DNA from: Actinernus sp. WN-2022 | Taxonomy: Eukaryota > Cnidaria > Anthozoa > Actiniaria > Actinernidae | Length of the DNA: 64,000 bases | Direction: 5' to 3' | Assembly: GCA_030867875.1 (NCBI GenBank) | Contig: JAOWCC010000577.1 | Coordinates: 89,509,740 to 89,573,739, forward strand | In this document: piece after piece, positions 34,467 through 47,639 of the stretch | Layout: each line of letters starts with the position of its first letter | How positions within the stretch are numbered: the stretch's first letter is position 1 | The notes under the pieces: generated by a model | The model's input: the letters and a program-made list of their open reading frames with translations, nothing else | The model's database searches: none | Told to the model about the DNA's origin: nothing | Position numbers and translations under genes: made by a program

Positions 34467-36510
34467 GCCTGCAAACCTTTTCGATAAAGGATGGGAAAGT
34501 GGATTACTAAAGCTTATTCTAGAAACTTGATTCCTCAGTAGAACTGATTTTTTTCGATAAGAATGGTAAAGATTAAAGAGGATTACAAAAGCTTATTCTA
34601 GAAACTGCATGGATTTATAGAAATGAACTTTTCCGATAGAAGATGGCAAAGATTAAAGAGGATTACAAAAGCTTATTCTAGAAACTGGATTCTCAGTAGA
34701 ACTGATTTTTTTCCGATAAGAATTGTAAAGATTAAAGAGGATTACGAAAGCTTATTCTAGAAACTGGATTTATAGAAATGAACTTTTTCGATAGAAGATG
34801 GCAAAGATTAAGGAGGATTACAAAAGCTTATTCTAGAAACTGGATTCTCAGTAGAACTGATTTTTTTCGATTAGAATTGTAAAGATTAAAGAGGATTACA
34901 AAAGCTTATTCTAGAAACTGGATTTCTGGAACTGAACTTTTTCGATAGAGGTGGCAAAGATTCAGTAAAGAGGATTACAAAAGCTTATTCTAGAAACTGG
35001 ATTTCTGGAACTGAACTTTTTCGATAGAGGATGGCAAAGATTAAAGAGGATTACAAAAGCTTATTCTAGAAACTGGATTTCTGGAACTGAACTTTTTCGA
35101 TAGAGGATGGCAAAGATTAAAGAGGATTACAAAAGCTTATTCTAGAAACTGGATTTCTGGAACTGAACTTTTTCGATAGAGGATGGCAAAGATTAAAGAG
35201 GATTACAAAAGCTTATTCTAGAAACTGGATTTCTGGAACTGAACTTTTTCGATAGAGGATGGCAAAGATTAAAGAGGATTACAAAAGCTTATTCTAGAAA
35301 CTGGATTTCTGGAACTGAACTTTTTCGATAGAGGATGGCAAAGATTAAAGAGGATTACAAAAGCTTATTCTAGAAACTGGATTTCTGGAACTGAACTTTT
35401 TCGATAGAGGATGGCAAAGATTAAAGAGGATTACAAAAGCTTATTCTAGAAACTGGATTTCTGGAACTGAACTTTTTCGATAGAGGATGGCAAAGATTAA
35501 AGAGGATTACAAAAGCTTATTCTAGAAACTGGATTTCTGGAACTGAACTTTTTCGATAGAGGTGGCAAAGATTAAAGAGGATTACAAAAGCTTATTCTAG
35601 AAACTGGATTTCTGGAACTGAACTTTTTCGATAGAGGATGGCAAAGATTAAAGAGGATTACAAAAGCTTATTCTAGAAACTGGATTTCTGGAACTGAACT
35701 TTTTCGATAGAGGATGGCAAAGATTAAAGAGGATTACAAAAGCTTATTCTAGAAACTGGATTTCTGGAACTGAACTTTTTCGATAGAGGATGGCAAAGAT
35801 TAAAGAGGATTACAAAAGCTTATTCTAGAAACTGGATTTCTGGAACTGAACTTTTTCGATAGAGGATGGCAAAGATTAAAGAGGATTACAAAAGCTTATT
35901 CTAGAAACTGGATTTCTGGAACTGAACTTTTTCGATAGAGGATGGCAAAGATTAAAGAGGATTACAAAAGCTTATTCTAGAAACTGGATTTCTGGAACTG
36001 AACTTTTTCGATAGAGGATGGCAAAGATTAAAGAGGATTACAAAAGCTTATTCTAGAAACTGGATTTCTGGAACTGAACTTTTTCGATAGAGGATGGCAA
36101 AGATTAAAGAGGATTACAAAAGCTTATTCTAGAAACTGGATTTCTGGAACTGAACTTTTTCGATAGAGAATGGCAAAGATTAAAGAGGATTACAAAAGCT
36201 TATTCTAGAAACTGGATTCTCAGTAGAACTGATTTTTTTCGATTAGAATTGTAAAGATTAAAGAGGATTACAAAAGCTTATTCTAGAAACTGGATTTCTG
36301 GAACTGAACTTTTTCGATAGAGGATGGCAAAGATTAAAGAGGATTACAAAAGCTTATTCTAGAAACTGGATTTCTGGAACTGAACTTTTTCGATAGAGGA
36401 TGGCAAAGATTAAAGAGGATTACAAAAGCTTATTCTAGAAACTGGATTTCTGGAACTGAACTTTTTCGATAGAGGATGGCAAAGATTAAAGAGGATTACA
36501 AAAGCTTATT
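34467..36510 (+). repeat. 76-bp minisatellite, unit B (about 26 copies)
   Basis: The first six monomers are mixed types as in the other units. From about 34,980 to 36,505 nearly all monomers are one homogenised type (TTTCTGGAACTGAAC), interrupted by one CTCAGTAGAACTG monomer near 36,220. A few monomers lack 2 bp (GAGGTGGC for GAGGATGGC). Each homogenised monomer has a HindIII-like AAGCTT and two TTCnnGAA palindromes (TTCTAGAA and TTCTGGAA) 15 bp apart. Confidence 0.95.
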
Positions 36511-37289
36511 TCGGTTTACAATGAACCGAATGGATTTCAAGTTGCTCTAAATTTCTCTTAAAAGCACTATTTTTCTTCCACCGGAATTTTTGCCATCCTT
36601 CATCAAAAATGTCTAAAAAATTCTCCAGTACTTATATCTGTAAAGCCGTCTATTCTGCTAATCATCTGAGTGGGTATTTTTGTCTTTCATCATGAGAAAG
36701 GTTAGCAATTGGGGGTTGATATAGCCTCCGCTTTAAGGTATAATAATATTATTAAGTGGGTGTTTATATATGGGACTGAAAGAACTGGTCATACATTATG
36801 GGGAGGACGGAAGTTGAGATGGTCAAAACCCTCCAGGGATTATTTAAAACCAGATTAGATCCCTGATTTGTCACGTCCATTATTTTTTTACAACAAGAAA
36901 TATTATTGCACTTAAGAACACCTGAGGCAAAGGATGATGGTTAGTTATTTTAGATAACACTGAACACGAAGTTCGTATTATCAGAAGTCCGTAAACTGAT
37001 GAGCCGCATTGCTTATCGCGCTAGACTTCTGGGGCCGACACAATTTCAATAAAACTTGAATTTTACAGGTGTATTTTACAAGCATGGCCATTGATTTCAC
37101 ATAAAATGCACATGTAAACATTTTATTGAATATTAATTATGGCAGGACTTCTGGTATCATGGATAAAGCCGGCTTAAAACTTACCAGTTTAGACATGACA
37201 GAGAGAAAAATTAATTTTAGAATTTCAAAATTAAAGATAAAAGGCCAACTAAAACAAAACATGTGAATGCGACCATTTTTCTTTTTTCA

Positions 37290-38383
37290 AAACGAAAACC
37301 TCGTGGTTCATTTGTACGACTTGTGTTAAATAATGATTCTAAGTGGTTCAATTGCACTGAGGATTCGAGTAAACTTTTATTGACTTTTAGTAGTAGAAGT
37401 GTGATAGGTGTATAATAAGACAAGGGAGGAAACCTAAATGGCGAACACACTCCATACCTTGGGAACTCCGCTCAAATAATCCCACTAGATCGTTGGCAGT
37501 TGACTCAAAAGTACAGCGAATACGAAGAACAGTTCTCACATGAACTACTTCATGTCAAAGAAATCCCATCCCTCACGGAGATTGCGGAAAATGAGCAATT
37601 TTCAAAGCCTAACTCGCAAAAACCTTCAACCTAAGATATCGCATGCTACCTCACAGGAGCAGCCAAAAGGTGCGAGTAATTTGGGCTCAGGGGCGTTAAG
37701 GGCGAATTACGTACAGTTGAATTTGTAGGAAAAGGGGTGAGAATGGAGGATGAAATAAAAAGAGGAAAAAGGTATTAGTACACACCTAATTATTTGACTA
37801 TCCGCTCGAGTGCACATCGGGTTGATAGCAGACACATTTTGGTTCCCATCTATTAATTATATCCCAAACCCTCAATTTTAATTCTTCATAAAACCTATTT
37901 TTTCCCAATTTAATCAAAACACATCAAACCCCCTCCACGAAAGCCATGAAACAAATCCAGAAAAAGTCAAATAAACGGTCTCCACTATGGCCGCCGCAAA
38001 TCAAGAGGGGGTGGTCTATCTCTTTGTGCTTGTGAGATATAGTCTTGACACTTTGACAGAGTTTATAAATTCACAACCACGTTTTGTGACAGTCTCCATG
38101 GAAACGTGTAATATGACCTTTGACCTTTAATTTTAAGGAAAATTGGGAAAAGCCTCCTGGAGAACGGTAAAACTTTTCAAATTGGAGCAGCCATGAAAGT
38201 GTGCACTAACCTTGATTCACTTGCATGAAAATACCCACTATATTAACAACTTTTACCGTTTTCCGGGATGCTTTTCCCAATTTTCCTTAAAATTCGAGTT
38301 CAAAGGCCACATTACACTGACGTTTCCATGGAAACTGCCACAAAAAGGTAATAAGGTTGTGACTTCATCGAATATGTATAACT
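37290..38383. mobile_element. Foldback element, truncated copy in unit B
   Basis: Near-identical to the unit A copy, with the same missing 133-bp segment and the same truncation at the junction. Confidence 0.7.
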
Positions 38384-38794
38384 GAGTTAGACACAACTGG
38401 ATTAGATTAAAGGCAGCTTTAAGTGGTGCACGATTAATGGACGAACAGACAGACATATTATTTTATTTGGAGCCTTATACTAATGTGTTACCTTGGCAAT
38501 TTACATAAAAGACAAGACATATCAATAAATAGCGAATAATAGAAGGGTGCGCGGAGATGTGGAATTCAGTATCTTCTCGTGTTCAACTCGATATCTCACC
38601 AGTGAGCGCATATCTCCAAGCGTCCATGTATTATTTTATTTACTTGGACCTGGTCCCGGTTCTTCGAAGCAAGTGTAAGCGCGTGACGTGGAAATCGCTG
38701 ATTGGCTGCAACGCGATATCCACACAACACGTAAAATTATCGGATTTTTACGTGTGTTCAGATACGATGTTTCTCAGTGTTGGAAGTTGTAAAC

Positions 38795-39370
38795 CCCGGG
38801 GAGGGGGGGGGGGGGGGGTACTTACATGAAAAATGGGTATGTATGTGAGGCCAAGAGGCTCAAACCCTGACCCTGTTTGACGCAATCCGAGCTCCAAAAC
38901 CCTGATTGTCCCCTTTTTGGAAAAAAAAACCCTGATTGCCCCTTCTTTAAATTGTTTTCAAAACACGGTCGGATATATATCCTAGCCGGTATACCGCGTA
39001 CCGGGATTTCATGCAAAATACGGAACATTTCAAGTCGGGACGTGGCATTGGGTAAACAAATCAGCAGATGAAGTACATAGATAAAATTAGCGGCGTCACG
39101 ATGTATGGGAACCTCAGTGCTTGTATGTGGGCAGGCGATAAAAATGCGGCAACAGAAGGTCTTTTTTTGACATAGTAGCTCAAACTGAATGAATTGCCTA
39201 AAAAATACTGAACCCCGACCCTGACTGCACCCAAATTATACTCAAATCCTGACCCTGATCTGCCCAAATCAGGTCAAAACCCTGACCCTACCTGCCCAAA
39301 CTGAGCTCAAAACCCTGACCCACCCGGGCGGCACATACATAATACGTCACAAACAGGAGTACCCCCCGGG
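38795..39370. mobile_element. Poly-G MITE-like element, unit C
   Basis: Same insertion as in B, TTGTAAAC at 38,787-38,794 and 39,371-39,378; the G run is interrupted by one A. Confidence 0.85.
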
Positions 39371-39489
39371 TTGTAAACACTGTAGTGTATAGAATAAATA
39401 AGAATTAATCACAGAGTGTTATGACGTTGTGGTAGTTGTCCGTTTCTTTCTTTCTTTTTCGCATTCATAGATAAATTTGGCAATTTGTT

Positions 39490-40345
39490 TTACACAGCTC
39501 TATCCTTGTTTGGAGGGTTTACGATTAGTAGACATACTTCATTAGGCGTCATTCTGTTTATTTTGATTTTCATTAGATTTTCCAAATTATCGAAAAGGTT
39601 TTTCCTTATCAGTTGCTGGGCATTTTATCAAAAAATGTTGGCCATTTTATCAAAAAATACTCTTCATCTTCGACGCCATTTGTACAAATAGGGCAAATTC
39701 TTTCTTAGGGTATTTTGTAAGGTTTCGAGTAACGTCCAGTTTCAATTGCTAATTTGTGATTACTTAGCCTCAGCTTTGTCAATGCTATTCTGTGATTGGT
39801 ATAGGTGACCTGTATAAGGCAGTCTTGGACTTGAATCTGCGGAAAGTCCTTAATTTATTAATTTGGCGGGGATCTTTTCTGTTATCGTTATTTATGTCAC
39901 TAAGCCAAGTTTGGTACTCTATGTCCTTTAGTCTCTAGCTTATGATACTCAAAATGGTTTTGCGATCAGGAATTGATGTTTTGTATCTTAGTCCATATTT
40001 CCCCCTAGCCCCTATGACAGAGCAGGGCATTAATTTGTTGGTGCCAAAATTCTTTGTTTTCCTTATTTTTGATATCATTATATATTGTACAGGATAACTT
40101 GCTTTGTTCAGGATCATTCATGGTCAGTTTCAGCCAGAAATTGAAGTTTCTACATTTATGCTTGGTAACGTATAGGAAATCTCCCTAGCTCTGCTCTATA
40201 TGCATTGTTGCTACACAACTTGCTAACGCCTAAGAGCCATTAGTTTGGACTGACTCAATTGGGACTTTGTCTAGTTTTTCTTTACAATCCACCCCCATAC
40301 TTCGCTACCGTAAAGTAAAATAGGGGTTATTTAGCGCATCAAATA
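39490..40345 (-). pseudogene. LINE ORF2 C-terminal region, unit C
   Basis: Same fragment as 30240-31095, with its own indels (for example loss of sequence near 39,612). KYGLRYKTSIPDRKTIL is readable on the minus strand at about 39,960-40,010. Frameshifted and non-functional. Confidence 0.75.
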
Positions 40346-41109
40346 ATTTATGGTCAGTTTAATATTTTCTCTAAAATGTTCACTCATTTCTTTCCTCAAT
40401 ATATATTATGCTTTTAGGTGGAAATCCCCACCCAAAATTCCGGGGAGTATCCCCTCCCCCGGGGGAATTTCTCCAAGAATTAAGCACTTGCCCAATAAAC
40501 AACGTAATCATGTTACGCAATAGACCAAATCCAAATATGGCAATTTTTTTATTTATAGTCTTCCTATACGAATTGCCCCTATAATCTAAAATATCACTTT
40601 GAAAACTTACAATTATAGTTGTGGAAAGTTTGGATGACTATAGCAAGAAAGGCTTTATATATAATTAAAGATATTCCAGCACAAATTTAGACTTTTGCGA
40701 ATAGGTGGTAAAGCCTGACTAGCCTCGTTTTGGTATTTTCACATACTATTCACTGATCTGTGTAAAGCGATTACATTAGAATGTATGGAAATTTACTATT
40801 ATATCGCTGTTGTCAATGCTCTTAAATCTAATAAAATGTTTCAAAAACCTTCGCTTTTCGGCCTTGTAGTCATTATCGTTAATGTCTAGGGCAATTCCTG
40901 GCCAGTTTAGCCTTGTATGATTCAGGGTGGTTTTCGATCTGTCAGGAATCGCCATTGACATGCATTAAAGGTAATTAATATCAATTTAAAGTGATCCTAT
41001 CTCTAACTGGCAGCCAGTGATAGTTTCAAGTTTTATTTATTTCGCACTAACACAACAGTACATTTTGAAGAAGAAGAAAAAAGTGAAGAAATAAGTGACG
41101 ATTACATTT

Positions 41110-41345
41110 CAAATAGTTGGTAGTGCGCAGTGATCAAAGGAGCAGAACCTTTCGAGTTGATCACTGATAGGGGAAATATCACGGATAGGGGAAATATGAT
41201 TGAACTTCCCAGCTCGAGTTAAAAGTCTCGCAGCCGTATTCTGCACACGCTGTTGTTTGTCAAGTTCACACGCCGGTAAACCATACAAAATGCTGTCACA
41301 CGAGTCAAGTACATGTGAATAAACCATCGAAAAGGAAATAAGCAT
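41110..41345 (-). pseudogene. CR1/L2-like LINE RT fragment, unit C
   Basis: Minus-strand open segment of 78 codons including DSILYGLPACELDKQQRV and NTAARLLTRAGKF; intact over this stretch but only a fragment of a LINE. Confidence 0.6.
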
Positions 41346-41943
41346 AATGGCTAAATATTGTAATATTCAAAATGGTACGAATAAACTTGTTGTTGTCTAC
41401 ACTCTGAACTATCTACCTGAGACAGGCTGTTGGTTAAATATTATTTTACCCATTGACATATTAATGATATGTTCAGTTAGACCCTTTATGTGTGAAAATA
41501 ATAGCAGAAGTCCACTAAACTACGGTGACTGCTATATATAATTGAGGACCGAAAGAAAAGGGATCAAAGAGTACAGTAGTGATCAATGAACACAATATTT
41601 GAGTAGATTGATAATACTAATCCTGCATAGCGGTCGACGCTAGGGGGAAAAAGGGTTGGGATTGAGATTATCCCCTTACCCTCTCCCCCAAGTAATTTGC
41701 CCTCGCTCCCTTCCAGGCTAGACAATACTGGATAACAATAGTAGTCTTTATTTCAATCAAGATGGAGGAGCTACAGATAACATTAACAATACAAAATTAT
41801 TTACATCTGTGAGTTGGTAGGTCCTGAAAAAAAAAAAACTTTGGGGGCAAAGACAGCGGAGATATGTATTACAAAATCTACGAATTACAACAACAAAACA
41901 GAATAGAAAAACTTAGATAAAAAAAATAGAAATGTTTTACAGT

Positions 41944-42090
41944 ATTGCTGGTTTTCACTTGACGGCATAGCCGCCATGTTGGTGCCCTTAAACAATAGAT
42001 TCCTCGTTAGCTACTTTTGTTGGGGCACCAACATGGCCGCCATGCCCTTTGTCAGTTGAATCTCTGGGGATTGAGTGAAAACCAGCAATA
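41944..42090. mobile_element. MITE (TTGCTGGTTTTCAC ends), unit C copy
   Basis: Same element as in A, B and D, with complementary ends. Confidence 0.7.
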
Positions 42091-42175
42091 GTTCATGGAG
42101 ACACTCTATTAACTATGATGGAGACAATAATGTTTTTGAATTCAAATTAGACATAAAATACTAACAAGATATTAA

Positions 42176-42769
42176 AGTGCCACTACGACGAAGATTTACC
42201 ATTTCGATTTGCCACTTTTTCAGTGTCTATAGGTCAATCAGTATTAGAAATATCCGAAATAGTAAAAAATATTCCCAAATGGGCATCTTAAACCACAAAT
42301 TTTAGGAGAGTTTACCGGTAAAATCCTGTCCGCCATTGCTGGAAGCCGTGCCCTTTGTTCAGCTTTAAACAAAGGTTTATTCACCGGAAGTGATGTCATA
42401 CACTTAACACGACCACCTCGTGGCGCGAAATAGCGTGCATAAAAAAGTAGCCAACCTCGCAAAGATAAATATAACTTTCTTCTTATGTAAGTGAAGACGT
42501 TTTTAGTAGAAATATGCCTCCAGGCGTTGTGTTCTGCAGGCGAGCGTTAAGTGTATGACATCATTTCCGGTGAATAAACCTTTGTTTAAAGCTGAACAAA
42601 GGGCACGGCTTCCAGTAATGGCGGACGTGTAGATTCAATATTCGGAGCTAAAAAAATAAGACTTCCTGTCGTTGTATCGAAAAACAATTTGAACTGGTAA
42701 TAATATATGAACTCTACTTTATGAATGTGCAAAAACATTGATATGTCAAAATTTGATTGTAGGGGCACT
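42176..42769. mobile_element. 594-bp TTAA-flanked element, unit C
   Basis: TTAA at 42,172-42,175 and 42,770-42,773. Ends AGTGCCACTACGA and TGTAGGGGCACT are complementary with few mismatches. Inside is a long second inverted repeat (GCCGTGCCCTTTGTTCAGCT and its complement). Units A and B have the unfilled GATATTAAGGATGC. TTAA target choice suggests piggyBac- or Kolobok-type mobilisation. No protein encoded. Confidence 0.85.
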
Positions 42770-44223
42770 TTAAGGATGCACAAGATCTAGGACTGTATAA
42801 TAAGGTAATCAAAATCAATAGCAAATGTATTATTATCAGCTTGAGATAAAGTATATAGGAGATTTATTTACTGAATATGATGAAAAGAGTCAATGAACTG
42901 AATTTAAATTAACTTCTTAAGCCAGACTGAACCTTTTTCATCACGGCTTATAGCTCTAATCATGCACTACTTAAAATAGATGCGCTTGTATAGGAATCAG
43001 TGCAAGGAATTGAACTGACTTATACCAGGAGCTAGAAATACGAAAGATTTATGAAAAAAATGTCTTAACTTGCTTCCATGGTGTACTGGCTCGCTGTTTT
43101 TTTTTGGGGGGGGGCTGATGTAAAGCAATTTCAGGGGATATGCAAGCACAGGAAACGAGACCAAGATCGCAACAAAAATCAACTAGAAAACTGTGTATAA
43201 ATAGACAGCTAAGTTGGATATAACCGTAGCTTGGCAGTTATACTAAAACAATTAGACTTCTCGCTCTTCGTTTCACCTAGACTGTGATAGTTGAATCGGG
43301 GTTTCGCCCCTCACGAACTATCTGCAACTCGCAGTGTCATTGTTATTTAAATATTTAAATAAGTCAGTCTGTAGTAGAAAATTGTTTTTAATAGACCCGT
43401 CGAGGCACCACCGTGCCGAACTCATTTCAGTTTGAAACAAAAGATAATTAGGTGGCTTCTTGTGATCTAATTTAGTTCGGCACGGAGCTTAGGCAATCAG
43501 ATGGCACGAGTCGCAATAGAACACTAGTTGGTTTCTACTAATTTTAGCTGGAATTTTTAGATGCCACATTGACTGGACATACAAGAAAATTGTCTCGGTT
43601 TCTATTTCTAATCTAAAATTTGACAACGGATAAACGCTTTAGGCTACTGGTTAAAATTTGGGCCATACCTTCATGTAGGAATCGCTACCAAATTATATTC
43701 TATTGTATTGTATTGTGTTGCGTTCTATTGTTGTATTGAATTGTATTGTGTTGTATTCTATTGTATTTTTGGTAAAAATTCGTGTCGTCCTACATAAAGA
43801 GATTGCCAAAATTTGACAACGGATAAACGCTTTAGGCTACTGGTTAAGTGAATTGGATGACGGTGAGGGGTACGCCTTTACTTCCCGGTCCTCGTTTTGG
43901 AAACGTTTCCCCAATCTTCTAAGGTGAAGCTTCGGAGTTCTGGGAGTCCATGTTGTTTTAAAAAAGACATTTAACGAGTCTTGTGCTAAGAACTAAGGGG
44001 AAATTCTAAAATGTACTTCGCGTTTCATGCATGATATGACCTCACAGCAGCATTGTCTGTACCGTTATTGATCATGGCCAAAAGCCAATGAGAAAGCGAG
44101 TAAACTAGTACTGTGTTTTGTTGAATTAAAATGAAATAAAATAATGGAGAAATACGGTTTATCAGCAAAAATAACACCCTGAGATAGAAGAGAAATACTA
44201 TGTGAATGTCTTGTTGTGCCTTC

Positions 44224-44656
44224 AAACTTTTTCGATAAAGGATGGAAAAGTGGATTACTAAAGCTTATTCTAGAAACTTGATTCCTCAGTAGAACTGAAT
44301 TTTTTTCGATAAGAATGGTAAAGATTAAAGAGGATTACAAAAGCTTATTCTAGAAACTGGATTTATAGAAATGAACTTTTTCGATAGAAGATGGCAAAGA
44401 TTAAGGAGGATTACAAAAGCTTATTCTAGAAACTGGATTCCTCAGTAGAACTGAATTTTTTCGATAAGAATGGTAAAGATTAAAGAGGATTACAAAAGCT
44501 TATTCTAGAAACTGGATTTATAGAAATGAACTTTTTCGATAGAAGATGGCAAAGATTAAGGAGGATTACAAAAGCTTATTCTAGAAACTGGATTTCTGGA
44601 ACTGAACTTTTTCGATAGAGGATGGCAAAGATTAAAGAGGATTACAAAAGCTTATT
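44224..44656 (+). repeat. 76-bp minisatellite, unit C (about 5 copies)
   Basis: Shortest of the four arrays. Monomer types alternate, with one TTTCTGGAACTG monomer before the fixed right flank. Confidence 0.95.
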
Positions 44657-45434
44657 TCGGTTTACAATGAACCGAATGGATTTCAAGTTGCTCTAAATTT
44701 CTCTTAAAAACAGTATTTTTCTTCCACCCGAATGTTTGCCATTCTTCATCAAAAATGTCTCAAATTTTCTCCAGTACTTATATCTGTAAAGCCGTCTATT
44801 CTGCCGCTAATCATCTGAGTGGGTATTTTTGTCTTTCATCATGAGAAAGGTTAGTAATTGGGGGTTGATATAGCCTCCGCTTTAAGATATAATAATATTA
44901 TTAAGTGGGTGTTTATATATGGGACTGAAAGAACATACATTATGGGGAGGACGGAAGTTGAGATGGTCAAAACCCTCCAGGGATTATTTAAAACCAGATT
45001 AGATCCCTGATTTGTCACGTCCATTATTTTTTTACAACAAGAAATATTATTGCACTTAAGAACACCTGAGGCAAAGGATGATGGTTAGTTATTTTAGATA
45101 ACACTGAACACGAAGTTCGTATTATCAGAAGTCCGTAAACTGATGAGCCGCATTGCTTATCGCGCTAGACTTCTGGGGCCGACACAATTTCAATAAAACT
45201 TGAATTTTACAGGTGTATTTTACAAGCATGGCCATTGATTTCACATAAAATGCACATGTAAACATTTTATTGAATATTAATTATGGCAGGACTTCTGGTA
45301 TCATGGATAAAGCCGGCTTAAAACTTACCAGTTTAGACATGACAGAGAGAAAAATTAATTTTAGAATTTCAAATTAAAGATAAAAGGCCAACTAAAACAA
45401 AACATGTGAATGCGACCATTTTTCTTTTTTCAAA

Positions 45435-46526
45435 ACGAAAACCTCGTGGTTCATTTGTACGACTTGTGTTAAATAATGATTCTAAGTGGTTCAATTGCAC
45501 TGAGGATTCGAGTAAACTTTTATTGACTTTTAGTAGTAGAAGTGTGATAGGTGTATAATAAGACAAGGGAGGAAACCTAAATGGCGAACACACTCCATAC
45601 CTTGGGAACTCCGCTCAAATAATCCCACTAGATCGTTGGCAGTTGACTCAAAAGTACAGCGAATACGAGGAACAGTTCTCACATGAACTACTTCATGTCA
45701 AAGAAATCCCATCCCTCACGGAGATTGCGGAAAATGAGCAATTTTCAAAGCCTAACTCGCAAAAACCTTCAACCTAAGATATCGCATGCTACCTCACAGG
45801 AGCAGCCAAAAGGTGCGAGTAATTTGGGCTCAGGGGCGTTAAGGGCGAATTACGTACAGTTGAATTTGTAGGAAAAGGGGTGAGAATGGAGGATGAAATA
45901 AAAAGAGGAAAAAGGTATTAGTACACACCTAATTATTTGACTATCCGCTCGAGTGCACGTCGGGTTGATAGCAGACACATTTTGGTTCCCATCTATTAAT
46001 TATATCCCAAACCCTCAATTTTAATTCTTCATAAAACCTACTTTTTCCCAATTTACTCAAAACACATCAAACCCCCTCCACGAAAGCCATGAAACAAATC
46101 CAGAAAAAGTCAAATAAACGGTCTCCACTATGGCCGCCGCAAATCAAGAGGGGGTGGTCTATCTCTTTGTGCTTGTGAGATATAGTCTTGACACTTTGAC
46201 AGAGTTTATAAATTCACAACCACGTTTTGTGACAGTCTCCATGGAAACGTGTAATGTGACCTTTGACCTTTAATTTTAAGGAAAATTGGGAAAAGCCTCC
46301 TGGAGAACGGTAAAACTTTTCAAATTGGAGCAGCCATGAAAGTGTGCACTAACCTTGATTCACTTGCATGAAAATACCCACTATATTAACAACTTTTACC
46401 GTTTTCCGGGATGCTTTTCCCAATTTTCCTTAAAATTCGAGTTCAAAGGCCACATTACACTGACGTTTCCATGGAAACTGCCACAAAAAGGTAATAAGGT
46501 TGTGACTTCATCGAATATGTATAACT
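45435..46526. mobile_element. Foldback element, truncated copy in unit C
   Basis: Same as in A and B, including the missing 133 bp; D differs. Confidence 0.7.
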
Positions 46527-46937
46527 GAGTTAGACACAACTGGATTAGATTAAAGGCAGCTTTAAGTGGTGCACGATTAATGGACGAACAGACAGACATA
46601 TTATTTTATTTGGAGCCTTATACTAATGTGTTACCTTGGCAATTTACATAAAAGACAAGACATATCAATAAATAGCGAATAATAGAAGGGTGCGCGGAGA
46701 TGTGGAATTCAGTATCTTCTCGTGTTCAACTCGATATCTCACCAGTGAGCGCATATCTCCAAGCATCCATGTATTATTTTATTTACTTGGACCTGGTCCC
46801 GGTTCTTCGAAGCAAGTGTAAGCGCGTGACGTGGAAATCGCTGATTGGCTGCAACGCGATATCCACACAACACGTAAAATTATCGGATTTTTACGTGTGT
46901 TCAGATACGATGTTTCTCAGTGTTGGAAGTTGTAAAC

Positions 46938-47521
46938 CCCGGGGGGGGGGGGGGGGGGGGGGGGTACTTACATGAAAAAATGGGTATGTATGTGAGGCCA
47001 AGAGGCTCAAACCCTGACCCTGTTTGACGCAATCCGAGCTCCAAAACCCTGATTGTCCCCTTTTTGGGAAAAAAAACCCTGATTGCCCCTTCTTTAAATT
47101 GTTTTCAAAACACGGTCGGATATATATCCTAGCCGGTATACCGCGTACCGGGATTTCATGCAAAATACGGAACATTTCAAGTCGGGACGTGGCATTGGGT
47201 AAACAAATCAGCAGATGACGTACATAGATAAAATTAGCGGCGTCACGATGTATGGGAACCTCAGTGCTTGCATGTGGGCAGGCGATAAAAATGCGGCAAC
47301 AGAAGGTCTTTTTTTGACATAGTAGCTAAAAAGAATGAATTGCCTAAAAAATACTGAACCCCGACCCTGACTGCACCCAAATTATACTCAAATCCTGACC
47401 CTGATCTGCCCAAATCAGGTCAAAACCCTGACCCTACCTGCCCAAACTGAGCTCAAAACCCTGACCCACCCGGGCGGCACATACATAATACGTCACAAAC
47501 AGGAGTACCCCCCCCCCCGGG
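46938..47521. mobile_element. Poly-G MITE-like element, unit D
   Basis: Same insertion, TTGTAAAC at 46,930-46,937 and 47,522-47,529. It has the longest G run of the three copies. Confidence 0.85.
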
Positions 47522-47639
47522 TTGTAAACACTGTAGTGTATAGAATAAATAAGAATTAATCACAGAGTGTTATGACGTTGTGGTAGTTGTCCGTTTTTTT
47601 CTTTCTTTTTCGCATTCATAGATAAATTTGGCAATTTGT

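Larger units (their letters stand above)
29253..38492 (+). repeat. Tandem array unit B (recombinant)
   Basis: 9,240-bp unit. Its left part matches C and D (poly-G element present, GTAGACATACTTCATTAGGC at about 30,266). From about 31.24 kb onward it matches A (ATTAACAACG, the ACTATTTACAAAAGTAAACA segment, the 51-bp MITE, no TTAA element). It holds the largest minisatellite. Confidence 0.9.
38493..46635 (+). repeat. Tandem array unit C (recombinant)
   Basis: 8,143-bp unit. D-type from its start to at least 44,810 (poly-G element, TTAA element, no 51-bp MITE, extra bases in CTGCCGCTAAT). A-type from about 45,018 to its end (GTCCATTATTTT, foldback with the 133-bp deletion, junction segment). Closest to D overall. 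Confidence 0.9.

Noticed and set aside
34467..36510. CRISPR-like regular repeats
   Set aside because: Monomers are contiguous with no variable spacers, the period is 76 bp, and the context is an animal genome. It is a minisatellite.
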